Source of the DNA: Alectryocaccomicrobium faecavium
GTDB taxonomy: Bacteria > Bacillota > Clostridia > Christensenellales > Aristaeellaceae
Length of the DNA stretch: 30,520 nt
Reading direction: 5' to 3'
Assembly: GCA_018713425.1 (NCBI GenBank)
Contig: DVOT01000172.1
Coordinates: 1-30,520 of the forward strand
Positions 6,540-14,361 of the stretch are shown one piece after another (position 1 is the first letter of the stretch; the number at the start of each line of letters is the position of its first letter). The notes under the pieces were generated by a model. That model was not told the DNA's origin, ran no database searches, and saw nothing but the letters and a program-made list of their open reading frames with translations. Made by a program: the position numbers and the translations under genes.

Positions 6540-9292
6540 CGCTTGTGCTATCCGCCTTTGGCCCCTACGCGGGCGAGACGCGGCTGGATTTTTCCCTGCT
6601 GGGCGAAAAGGGCCTGTATTTGATTGCAGGTGATACCGGCGCGGGCAAGACCATGCTGTTCGACGCGATTTCTTTCGCGCTCTATGGCGAGCCGAGCGGC
6701 GGCAATCGCGAACCTTCCATGCTGCGCTGCCGCTTTGCCGCGCCGGAGACGCCCACTTTTGTGGAACTGACCTTTCGCTGCCGCGGCCAAGACTATACGG
6801 TGCGCCGCAACCCGGAATACCGCCGCCCATCCCGGCGCGGCGGCGAAACCGTGCAGCGCGCGGAAGCGGTTTTGACCTATCCGGATGGCAACGTGGTCAC
6901 GCGCACCAAGGAAGTGACGGGGCGCGTGCGCGACATTTTGGGCGTGGATCGCGAACAGTTCGCGCAGGTGGCCATGATCGCGCAGGGCGATTTTTTGAAG
7001 CTGCTGCTCGCGCCCACGGAACAGCGCATCGCCATTTTCCGCCAGATCTTCAATACGAGCCGCTATCAGGCGCTGCAAAACGCGCTGAAAGACGCGGCGG
7101 CGGCGGAAGGACGCGCCTGTGAAGAATTGCGCGCTGAGATGCGGCAAGCCGTGCAGGGCGCTTCCTGCGGGGAGGATTCGCCAAACGCCGCGCGCTTGTC
7201 GCAGGCCCAGGAGGAGCGGTTGCCGGAGGAGGAGATCGAGCCATTGCTGGGCGAACTGATTCGCGCGGATGAAGAGCGTCAGGCGCGGGCGCAGGCACGG
7301 ATGGGGGAATTGGAGCGGGAAATCGCCGCAAGGAACGCGGAAATCGCGGTGCTGCTCGAGGCGGAGAAAGTGCGCGCGGAATTTGCAGCGGCGCAGCAGG
7401 ATTTGGCGGAGGCCGAACCCAAGCGCGCCGCGGCGGAAGAGGCGCTGCGCCTGGCGCGGCAGGCACAAAGCAGCGCCGGGGATTGGCGGCGGGAAAGCGC
7501 CGCGCTGACCGCGCTGCTGCCCCAGTTCCGCCAGCTTGCCGCCGATCGGGACGCGCTCAAAGCGGCGGAGACGGAACTAGAGACGCTTCGCCCCCTCGCA
7601 CAGCAGCGCGCGCAAAAGCTGGCGGAACGGGAAGCGTATCTGGAAAATGGCAAAAAACAGTTGGCGGAGCTTGCCGGCGCGGGCGCGGAATGGGAACGCG
7701 CGCTGGCGCAGACGAACGCGCTCACACAAGCCGACGGCCAGTTGGAGGCGCTGGAAAAAGATTTGCGCGCGCTGGATGAACTCGCCCGGCAGGAGCGGGA
7801 GGCGGCGCAGAAATACTTGCACGAGCGCGCGGCGGAACGGGAAAAGCAGGACATCTTTGCGCGCATGAATCGCGCGTTTCTGGATGAGCAAGCGGGCGTA
7901 CTGGCCGCGACGCTCAAAGAGGGCGAACCTTGTCCGGTGTGCGGCGCGCGATCGCATCCCCATCCCGCCGCGCTCTCCGGATGCGCGCCCACCGAGGCGG
8001 AACTGGAAGCGGCCTCCGCAGCCGCGGACGAGGCCCGCACCCGCGCCACGCGCTCCAGCGAAGCGGCGGGGCGGCTCAAGGGCCAGCGCGAGGCGTTGCA
8101 AAACGCGCTGGCACAGCGCTCGGAGGCGCTGCTGTCCTGCGGCGATCTTTCCCGCGCGAAGGAAGCGCTGGCAACGCGCATGGCGGAAGTGCGCGCGCAG
8201 CTTCGGGAGGCCAAGCGGCAGGAAGAGGCGGCGCGCGAGCGGGAAGAGCGCCGCAAGAAGGTGAGCGACGGCATTCCCGTGCTGGAAGCGCAGATTGCCG
8301 CCGCGCGCGATCGGCTTCTCAAGGAGCGCGCGGATCTCGCCGCGCAGGAGGCGCACGCGGAAGCGCTGCGCGGGCGAAGCGCGGCGGCGTCCGCGCAACT
8401 GCCTTATGCGGATGAGGCGGCGGCGCGCGCACGCGTGGAAGCGCTCAACGCGCAAGCAGAGGCGGCGGAGGCGGCGCTGAAAAAAGCGCAGGACGAGCAG
8501 CGCTCCTGCGCCGGACAGGCGCTCAGGGCGCAGGAGCGCGTGGAGGTTTTGCGCGCGCGGCTGCGCCCCGAGCGGGAAGCCGCGCTCCTCGCGGCACAGG
8601 AACAATTGGCGCGCGCGACGGAAGAACGCGAGGCGATATCCGCGCAAATCCGTTCCACAGCCGTGCGGCTCGACCGGAATTGCGCCGCGCGGGAGCGGTT
8701 TTTGCGCGGTTGGGAGACGCTCCGCGCGCGGGAAAAGCGCTACGCGCAGTTGCGCGCGCTCTCCAACACGGCCAATGGCGCGCTTTCCGGCCAAGAAAAG
8801 ATCATGTTGGAAACCTATGTGCAAATGCGCTGCTTCGACCGCATTTTGCTGCGCGCCAATCAGCGCCTGCTCGCCATGACCGGCGGGCGCTACGAATTGC
8901 GCCGCCGCGCCGCCGCGGGGGACAACCGCAGCCAGAGCGGCCTGGAACTGGATGTGCTCGACCATTGCAATGGCGCGCCGCGCAGCGTGAAGACGCTCTC
9001 CGGCGGGGAATCGTTTTTGGCTTCTCTCTCCCTGGCGCTGGGGCTTTCGGAAGAAATTCAGGCGTCCGCGGGCGGCGTGCGGCTGGATGCCATGTTCATC
9101 GACGAGGGCTTCGGCTCGCTGGATGAAGAGGCGCTGCGCCAGGCCCTGCGCGTGCTCTCCTCGCTGGGCGAGGGGGATAAGCTGGTGGGCGTGATTTCGC
9201 ACGTGAGCGAACTCAAGCAAAATATCGAGCGCCAGATCGCCGTCACGCGCACGCCGCGCGGCGATTCCACGGCGCGGGTGATATTGCCATAG
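6527..9292 (+). CDS. sbcC: SMC-like ATPase SbcC (Rad50 type)
   Basis: A 921-residue ATPase partner of SbcD. The N-terminal ATPase lobe carries Walker A GDTGAGKT (residues 35-42). A long Ala/Glu/Arg-rich coiled coil follows, interrupted near the middle by a zinc hook CPVCG (C469, C472) that joins two coils. The C-terminal lobe has the ABC signature LSGGES at about 824-829 and Walker B/D-loop MFIDEGFGSLD at about 858-868. All elements needed for a functional MR-type complex are present. The gene overlaps sbcD by 13 bp. Its extreme 3' end contains a 15-bp imperfect tandem duplication that spans the stop codon. Confidence 0.95.
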   Translation: MRPITLVLSAFGPYAGETRLDFSLLGEKGLYLIAGDTGAGKTMLFDAISFALYGEPSGGNREPSMLRCRFAAPETPTFVELTFRCRGQDYTVRRNPEYRRPSRRGGETVQRAEAVLTYPDGNVVTRTKEVTGRVRDILGVDREQFAQVAMIAQGDFLKLLLAPTEQRIAIFRQIFNTSRYQALQNALKDAAAAEGRACEELRAEMRQAVQGASCGEDSPNAARLSQAQEERLPEEEIEPLLGELIRADEERQARAQARMGELEREIAARNAEIAVLLEAEKVRAEFAAAQQDLAEAEPKRAAAEEALRLARQAQSSAGDWRRESAALTALLPQFRQLAADRDALKAAETELETLRPLAQQRAQKLAEREAYLENGKKQLAELAGAGAEWERALAQTNALTQADGQLEALEKDLRALDELARQEREAAQKYLHERAAEREKQDIFARMNRAFLDEQAGVLAATLKEGEPCPVCGARSHPHPAALSGCAPTEAELEAASAAADEARTRATRSSEAAGRLKGQREALQNALAQRSEALLSCGDLSRAKEALATRMAEVRAQLREAKRQEEAAREREERRKKVSDGIPVLEAQIAAARDRLLKERADLAAQEAHAEALRGRSAAASAQLPYADEAAARARVEALNAQAEAAEAALKKAQDEQRSCAGQALRAQERVEVLRARLRPEREAALLAAQEQLARATEEREAISAQIRSTAVRLDRNCAARERFLRGWETLRAREKRYAQLRALSNTANGALSGQEKIMLETYVQMRCFDRILLRANQRLLAMTGGRYELRRRAAAGDNRSQSGLELDVLDHCNGAPRSVKTLSGGESFLASLSLALGLSEEIQASAGGVRLDAMFIDEGFGSLDEEALRQALRVLSSLGEGDKLVGVISHVSELKQNIERQIAVTRTPRGDSTARVILP

Positions 9293-9306
9293 GTGATGTT
9301 GCCATA
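9278..9306 (+). repeat. 15-bp-period tandem duplication over the sbcC stop
   Basis: GTGATATTGCCATA (9278-9291) is repeated as GTGATGTTGCCATA (9293-9306), with one mismatch and a period of 15. The TAG stop falls in the junction, so the second copy is untranslated. It looks like a replication-slippage scar. Confidence 0.7.
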
Positions 9307-9325
9307 AAGGTATGCGCGCAAAAAA

Positions 9326-9361
9326 TTCCCGCGGGCCGAAATGCGCTTCGGTCCGCGGGAA
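9326..9361. terminator. Bidirectional terminator between sbcC and the fumarate operon
   Basis: A 15-bp stem (9326-9340 with 9347-9361, one G-T wobble, 6-nt loop) is flanked by six A on the left and a T run on the right (CGCAGTTTTT). It serves sbcC on the plus strand and the DUF1275 gene on the minus strand, which converge here. Confidence 0.9.
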
Positions 9362-9375
9362 CGCAGTTTTTGGGA

Positions 9376-10056
9376 TTAGCCGTCCTCCATTACGAGCAGG
9401 TAGCTCAGCACGAAGAATAGCGTGTAGCAGCAGATCCAGATGGCTTCTTCCTGCATTTCTGCCACGAAGAACGTGCCGATGACCGCGCCCATCACGAAGG
9501 ATACGATGATGGCCACGTATTTGAACACGCCGCGCAGCGCGCCGGGCCGCTTATCCACCACAAAGGCGAGAATGTGCTCGCCCATCTGGCGCAAGTTGCC
9601 GGTACACATGGTGGTGGCAAAGGACGTGCCTTCCAGCGAATCGAAGCTGGCCACCTGCACCGAGCAGATGAACGCCACGATTACGTTCACCGGCTCCGGC
9701 GGGAAGGAAGCGGGAATGTAGCCAATGATGGTCACCAGGATGAATTCCGCGAAGATGACGATTTGCCGCCAGTGCAGGTTGCCTTTCGTACCGATGCGGC
9801 GCTTGACCACGCCGGCCACCAGGATGCCCACCACATAGGACGCCACCTGCGCGAAGTAGTTCAGGGCCTGCGGCCAATCGCCTTCCATCAGGCGCAGGCC
9901 CAGAAAAATCAGGTTGCTGGTTTGCGCGTTCGCGAACACGCCGCCGCGGATCAGGTATGTATAGATGTCCAGAAAGCCGCCGGTGAAGGCGAGCACACAG
10001 CCCAGAATCAAGCGTTGCGGCACCGGTACAGCGGCGCTCTCTCTCTTTGGCGACAT
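9376..10056 (-). CDS. DUF1275 (YoaK-family) membrane protein
   Basis: A 226-residue integral membrane protein with about six hydrophobic segments. The N-terminal region FTGGFLDIYTYLIRGGVFANAQTSN matches the conserved G-x-x-D-x-x-x-Y plus NAQTSN pattern of the DUF1275/YoaK family. The family has no established function, though transport has been suggested. The ATG is preceded by GGGAGGGAGAAGGT. It lies 27 bp after the AspT-type carrier gene and is the last gene before the terminator, so it is probably cotranscribed with the fumarate cluster. Whether it takes part in the same pathway cannot be told. Confidence 0.85.
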   Translation of the reverse strand: MSPKRESAAVPVPQRLILGCVLAFTGGFLDIYTYLIRGGVFANAQTSNLIFLGLRLMEGDWPQALNYFAQVASYVVGILVAGVVKRRIGTKGNLHWRQIVIFAEFILVTIIGYIPASFPPEPVNVIVAFICSVQVASFDSLEGTSFATTMCTGNLRQMGEHILAFVVDKRPGALRGVFKYVAIIVSFVMGAVIGTFFVAEMQEEAIWICCYTLFFVLSYLLVMEDG

Positions 10057-10083
10057 ACCTTCTCCCTCCCTGGGGTGTATAGG

Positions 10084-11202
10084 TTACAGCAAAATGGCCA
10101 GGAATTGTGAGGCGAGCACCACGCACACCAGCGCGATGGGGTAGGTGGCAGCGTAGGCCGAGGCGACGTCGTCCGTGCCGGCCACGCGAATCAGCGTGCC
10201 GAGCGCGGGCGTGCTGGTCATGCCGCCGGTGATGGAACCCAGCGAGTTAAAGATGCTCAGTTTGAGCAGCTTCGCGGCCACGAAATAGCCCACCAGCATG
10301 GGCAGCAGGGCGATGATCGCGCCATATACGAACAGCAGGAAGCCGTGCTCCTGCAGCGTGGCTACGAAACCGCTGCCCGCGTCCGTGCCCGCGCCGATGA
10401 GGAACATCATCAGGCCGAATTCGCGGAAGGATTCCAGCGTGCGCTTGTTCACGGAAAGGTCGAGGCTGCCCAGGTGGCCCAAATGGCCGACGATCAGGCC
10501 CACGATCAGCGGGCCGCCCGAGGTGCCCAGCGAGAATTCCGCTCCCCCGGGCAGCGGAATGGTCACGGCCGCGAGCAGAAGGCCCAGGGCGATGGCAATG
10601 CTGAAGGGGAACAGCCCCACCGAGTCGCACGAGAACAGCTTGCCGGTGTAGGGCTTGAGCTCGACACTGTTGGCGGCTTCGAAGCGCTTGCGCTCCGCGG
10701 CCACATCCACATGCAGGATTTTGGGCATCAATTGCACGAACAGCACCACGCTGATCACGCCAAAGGGATAGGCGATGCCATAGCCGATGGAAGCCATCGG
10801 GTCGTTGCCCGAAGCCTCAATGGCGGCCGCCAGGCCGGGCGTGCTGGTGAGCGCGCCGGTCATCAGGCCGACGCCCAGGGCCGTGGGCAGTTTGGCGAGC
10901 AGGATGATGGCCGCGCAGGAAAGCGCGCCCACGAGGATGATGATGAAGCCCAGCAGCACGTAGGATTTGGCGTTCTGCTTAAAGTTGCGGAAGAATTTGG
11001 GCCCGGCAATGAAGCCGACGGCGGTGACGAAGCACACCAGCCCGATATCGCGCACCAGCGGGGGCGTGGTGATGCCAAAATGGCCAAACCCCAGCGCCAC
11101 CAGCAGCACGGCGGCGGTTCCCAGATCGATGCCGCAAATGGTGATTCTCCCGATCAGGTACCCCAGCGTTGCGATAACGAATACCGCCAACAGTTCGCTC
11201 AT
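10084..11202 (-). CDS. AspT/YidE-family exchanger, probable succinate or dicarboxylate carrier
   Basis: A 372-residue membrane protein made of two homologous halves of about five helices each. The duplicated signature appears as GLMTGALTSTPGLAAAIEASG in the first half and GSITGGMTSTPALGTLIRVAG in the second. These are the repeats of the aspartate:alanine exchanger family (TC 2.A.81), which includes AspT and the corynebacterial succinate exporter SucE. Typical members of about 550 residues carry two cytosolic TrkA-C domains between the halves; here only about 45 residues separate them, so the regulatory domains are missing. It sits 30 bp downstream of the fumarate reductase flavoprotein, which makes export of succinate, or exchange of succinate for another C4 acid or aspartate, the most reasonable inference. 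The substrate is not shown by the sequence. Confidence 0.85.
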   Translation of the reverse strand: MSELLAVFVIATLGYLIGRITICGIDLGTAAVLLVALGFGHFGITTPPLVRDIGLVCFVTAVGFIAGPKFFRNFKQNAKSYVLLGFIIILVGALSCAAIILLAKLPTALGVGLMTGALTSTPGLAAAIEASGNDPMASIGYGIAYPFGVISVVLFVQLMPKILHVDVAAERKRFEAANSVELKPYTGKLFSCDSVGLFPFSIAIALGLLLAAVTIPLPGGAEFSLGTSGGPLIVGLIVGHLGHLGSLDLSVNKRTLESFREFGLMMFLIGAGTDAGSGFVATLQEHGFLLFVYGAIIALLPMLVGYFVAAKLLKLSIFNSLGSITGGMTSTPALGTLIRVAGTDDVASAYAATYPIALVCVVLASQFLAILL

Positions 11203-11232
11203 AGAAAATCTCTCCTAAGCCGAATGATAAAT

Positions 11233-12831
11233 TTATTTTTTGTGGTTGCGATAGTCCGGCAGCAACTGCGGGGAGGCGGTGTGGGTATCGATGCCCGCGT
11301 CCGCGAGTTCCTTGGCGAATTTTTCCACATGCTGGAGCGTGGGCGCGCCGAGCTTGACGGTCTTGGCGTGCGCGGCGGCGTGCTGGCCCGCGTTGCGGCC
11401 GAACACGATCACGTCCAGCAGGGAGTTGCCCATCAGGCGGTTGCGCCCATGGATGCCGCCCACGGCCTCGCCCGCCACGAACAGGCCGGATACGGCCGTC
11501 ATGCCGTCGGGCGTGATCTTCAGGCCGCCGTTCTGGTAGTGCAGCGTGGGGTACACGACGATCGGCACCTTGCGGATATCGATATCATACTTCGAATACA
11601 TGCGCAGCATGCCCGGCAGGCGCTTTTCCAGCGTGCCCTCGCCGTGGATCTGGTCGATCATCGGGGTATCGAGCCACACGCCTTCGCCCTCGCCGGTGGA
11701 CACGCCTTCGCCGCGCTCCTTGCATTCGCGGATGATCGAGGCGGCGGCCACGTCGCGGGTCTCCAGCGGGTGCATGAAGGCCTGGCCGTCCTTGTTGATC
11801 AGCTTCGCGCCCATGGAGCGCACCTTCTCCGTGACCAGCGCGCCGAAGATCTGCTCCGGATAGGCCGCGCCGGTGGGATGGTACTGCAGGGTGTCCGCGT
11901 AGAGCAGCTGCGCGCCCGCGCGGTAGCCCAGGATCAGGCCGTCCGCCGTCGCGCCATAGTGGTTCGAGGTGGGGAAGCCCTGGTAGTGCAGCCGGCCCGC
12001 GCCGCCCGTGGCGATGATCACGGTCTTGGCGCGCGCGATGAGGTGCTCGCCGGTTTCCATGTTGAGCAGCACCGCGCCCGCGGCCTTGCCCTCGTCGTCC
12101 AGAATCAGCTCGATGGCGGAGGTGAAGTCCACCACCGGGATGCCGCGGTTGAGCACTTCGTCGCGCAGGGTGCGCATGATTTCCGCGCCGGAATAGTCCG
12201 CCGCCGCGTGCATGCGCTTGCGCGAAGTGCCGCCGCCGTGCGTGGTGATCATGGTGCCGTCGGGCGCCTTATCGAATTCCACGCCCAGCTGGTTCAGCCA
12301 CTGGATCGCGCCCGGCGCGTCCATCACCAGCTTGCGCAAAAGCTCCGGCACGTTGGCATAGTGCCCGCCGCCCATCGCGTCCAGATAGTGGATGGCAGGG
12401 GAATCGTTGGGCTTGTCCGCCGCTTGGATGCCGCCTTCGGCCATCATGGTGTTTGCGTCGCCCAGGCGCAGCTTGGTGGCGATCATCACCTTGGCGCCCG
12501 CCTCGTCGGCCTCGATGGCCGCGGAAGCGCCCGCGCCGCCGCCGCCGATCACGAGCACGTCCACGTCGTAATCCGGCGCGTTGAGGTCCAGATCCAGGCC
12601 CAGCACGCGGCTGTTGCCCTGCAGCAGGGCGGCCAGTTCGTGCGGCACCTTATCGCCCTTGTTGGGGCCGACTTTGAGCGCCTCAAAGCTCTCGGTCTTA
12701 TAATCGGGATGGAACTGCGCCAGGAGCGCGTCCTTTTCTTCTGCGGTCATGCGCCGCGGCTCAAGCGCGATGTTTGCGCTGCGGTTGGCTTCGACCTTCT
12801 TCAAGGATTCCAGCATTTCCGGTGTAAACAT
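11233..12831 (-). CDS. frdA: Fumarate reductase-type flavoprotein subunit, soluble
   Basis: A 532-residue FAD protein of the fumarate reductase/succinate dehydrogenase family, preceded by an unusual extension of about 85 residues. The dinucleotide motif VLVIGGGGAGASAA starts near residue 93. Active-site equivalents are present: HPTG (H318), R338 in TEKVRSMG, H431 in TLHYQNGG and R464 in GIHGRNRLMGNS, supporting fumarate/succinate chemistry. The histidine that carries covalent FAD in membrane enzymes (SHT-x-AEGG) is replaced by N127 in ANTMMAEGG, so FAD should be bound noncovalently, as in soluble fumarate reductases and aspartate oxidase. No membrane anchor subunit is encoded nearby. The ATG has AAGGGGG 7 nt upstream and follows frdB by 12 bp. 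Aspartate oxidase is less likely because no NAD-synthesis genes are near. Confidence 0.88.
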   Translation of the reverse strand: MFTPEMLESLKKVEANRSANIALEPRRMTAEEKDALLAQFHPDYKTESFEALKVGPNKGDKVPHELAALLQGNSRVLGLDLDLNAPDYDVDVLVIGGGGAGASAAIEADEAGAKVMIATKLRLGDANTMMAEGGIQAADKPNDSPAIHYLDAMGGGHYANVPELLRKLVMDAPGAIQWLNQLGVEFDKAPDGTMITTHGGGTSRKRMHAAADYSGAEIMRTLRDEVLNRGIPVVDFTSAIELILDDEGKAAGAVLLNMETGEHLIARAKTVIIATGGAGRLHYQGFPTSNHYGATADGLILGYRAGAQLLYADTLQYHPTGAAYPEQIFGALVTEKVRSMGAKLINKDGQAFMHPLETRDVAAASIIRECKERGEGVSTGEGEGVWLDTPMIDQIHGEGTLEKRLPGMLRMYSKYDIDIRKVPIVVYPTLHYQNGGLKITPDGMTAVSGLFVAGEAVGGIHGRNRLMGNSLLDVIVFGRNAGQHAAAHAKTVKLGAPTLQHVEKFAKELADAGIDTHTASPQLLPDYRNHKK

Positions 12832-12843
12832 GCTTGCGCCCCC

Positions 12844-13518
12844 TTACTTTTCGATGTCCCTGTGGTTGTACAGCTCTTTCAGCTCTTCGACCGGCTTTTG
12901 CATCACGTCTTCGAGCAGCTGGTTGAACTCGCCCTCGCTGATTTCGCGCACGCGCTCGGTGAGGTGCTTGGCCTCGGGCGCGATGTACTTGCCGTTCAGG
13001 CGGCGCGCCAGCATCGCGACCTGCGGATGGGAGATCTGCGCGGGGCAGCGCGAGGAGCAGATGCCGCACATCACGCAATCGAAGGATTCTTCCGCGCACT
13101 TGGCGTATTCGCCGCGCTGCGCGTAGGCGATATATTGCATCACGTTCAGGCCCTGCGGGCAAGCCTTGGTGCAGGCGTTGCAGCCGATGCAGTTGTAGAT
13201 TTCCGGGTACAACTGCATCATGATCTGCTCGTCCGGCCGCACCTTGTTGATGTCATACACTTCCTTTACCAGCGGGAAGAATGGCAGGGTGGCCACGTAC
13301 ATGTCGTTTTCCACCTTGGTCTGGCAGGCGAGCGCCACTTTCAGCTGCCGGTCGCCCTTGATGCGGTATAGCGTCGCGCAGGCGCCGCAGAAGCCGTTCC
13401 GGCAACCGCAGCCGCGCACGAGCTGATAGCCGGCATATTCCATGGCGCGCATAATCGTGAGGTTTGACGGCACAGAGTATTTCTTGCCGAACAGGAATAC
13501 GTTTACCATTTCGCTCAT
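12844..13518 (-). CDS. frdB: Fumarate reductase-type iron-sulfur subunit, two [4Fe-4S]
   Basis: A 224-residue iron-sulfur protein. The N-terminal ferredoxin domain binds [2Fe-2S] through C39-x4-C44-x2-C47 and C65. The C-terminal domain has two full C-x2-C-x2-C-x3-C sets, C110/113/116/120 and C148/151/154/158, predicting two [4Fe-4S] clusters. Classical FrdB/SdhB has one [4Fe-4S] and one [3Fe-4S] that hands electrons to quinone; the second set here keeps the fourth cysteine, which fits a soluble donor rather than a quinone. There is no C-terminal CCG domain as in TfrB, the thiol-fumarate reductase subunit. It should pass electrons to the flavoprotein encoded next; its own donor is probably the HdrABC-Flx complex, an inference from context. 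GGGGAG lies 7 nt before the ATG. Confidence 0.85.
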   Translation of the reverse strand: MSEMVNVFLFGKKYSVPSNLTIMRAMEYAGYQLVRGCGCRNGFCGACATLYRIKGDRQLKVALACQTKVENDMYVATLPFFPLVKEVYDINKVRPDEQIMMQLYPEIYNCIGCNACTKACPQGLNVMQYIAYAQRGEYAKCAEESFDCVMCGICSSRCPAQISHPQVAMLARRLNGKYIAPEAKHLTERVREISEGEFNQLLEDVMQKPVEELKELYNHRDIEK

Positions 13519-13533
13519 GTCTTTTCTCCCCCG

Positions 13534-14361
13534 TCAATATTCGTTGGGCAGCTCGTCCAACTGGTCAAAGCGGAATACCGGGCCGTCCTTGCAGACGTAT
13601 TTGTCGCCGATGTTGCAGCGGCCGCACTTGCCGACGCCGCACTTCATGCGCAGTTCCATCGTGGTGTACACGTTGTTGCGCTTAAAGCCCTGCTCCATCA
13701 GCGCCTTGAGCGTGAACTTGATCATAACTGGCGGGCCGCAGACCAGCACCGTTTTGTTGGGATCGAAGCCCAGCTCCGTCACAAAGGCGGGCACGAAGGC
13801 CACATGCCCGTCCCAGCCTTCCTGCGCGCGGTCGATGGTCAGGTGTACGTTCACGCCGGGCGTTTTCGTCCATTCGTTCTGGATTTCGTCGATGTCCACC
13901 AGGTCTTCGGCCGAGCGCGCGCCATACACCACGTCCACCGTGCCATAATTGTCGCGGTTGGCGCGCACGTAGTTGATCACCGAGCGCAGCGGCGCCAGGC
14001 CGATGCCGCCCGCGATGAAAATGAGATCCTTGCCCTTCAGGTCGCCCTCCACCGGGAACCCGTTGCCATAGGGGCCGCGGATGGTGATCTGCTGGCCCAC
14101 GTCCATCTGGTGCAGCCAGCTGGTGAGGCAGCCGCACTTTTTGATGGAAAATTCCTGGTATTCGCGCACCGTGGGCGAGGAAGTGATGGAGAACATGGCT
14201 TCGCCCACCCCGGGGATGGAAAGCATGGCGCACTGGCCGGGAATGTGCTCAAAGCACTTGCCGCCGTCCAGGGCCTGCACGCGGAAGGTTTTAACGTCGG
14301 GCGTGTCGCGCCGGATATCGGTGACGACGCCCAGCATGGGAATCAATGCGTTCTGGTTCAT
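13534..14361 (-). CDS. flxA: FlxA-like NAD(P)H dehydrogenase flavoprotein
   Basis: A 275-residue ferredoxin-NADP reductase-fold protein, related to FlxA, AsrB and PyrK/HydG-type subunits. The FAD domain is followed by an NAD(P) domain with FIAGGIGLAPLRS and the closing CGPPVMIKF motif. The C terminus has a cysteine set C241-x4-C246-x2-C249-x7-C257, which in PyrK-like proteins holds a [2Fe-2S] cluster. In the HdrABC-FlxABCD family this subunit oxidises NADH and feeds the complex. The start overlaps the flxB stop by 4 bp (ATGA), with GGAGGTGA 9 nt upstream. AsrB of sulfite reductase is the main alternative, but no asrC lies nearby and the neighbours are Hdr subunits. Confidence 0.82.
   Translation of the reverse strand: MNQNALIPMLGVVTDIRRDTPDVKTFRVQALDGGKCFEHIPGQCAMLSIPGVGEAMFSITSSPTVREYQEFSIKKCGCLTSWLHQMDVGQQITIRGPYGNGFPVEGDLKGKDLIFIAGGIGLAPLRSVINYVRANRDNYGTVDVVYGARSAEDLVDIDEIQNEWTKTPGVNVHLTIDRAQEGWDGHVAFVPAFVTELGFDPNKTVLVCGPPVMIKFTLKALMEQGFKRNNVYTTMELRMKCGVGKCGRCNIGDKYVCKDGPVFRFDQLDELPNEY

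Noticed and set aside
7577..9220. Minus-strand open frame of about 547 codons opposite sbcC
   Set aside because: It mirrors the coiled-coil coding sequence of sbcC and has no independent start signal.
10345..13371. Plus-strand open frame of about 1008 codons opposite the carrier, frdA and frdB
   Set aside because: Same codon-bias artefact; no ribosome site and no recognisable domain.
11233..13518. Thiol:fumarate reductase TfrAB
   Set aside because: The iron-sulfur subunit has no C-terminal CCG domain; the CCG domains are in a separate HdrB.
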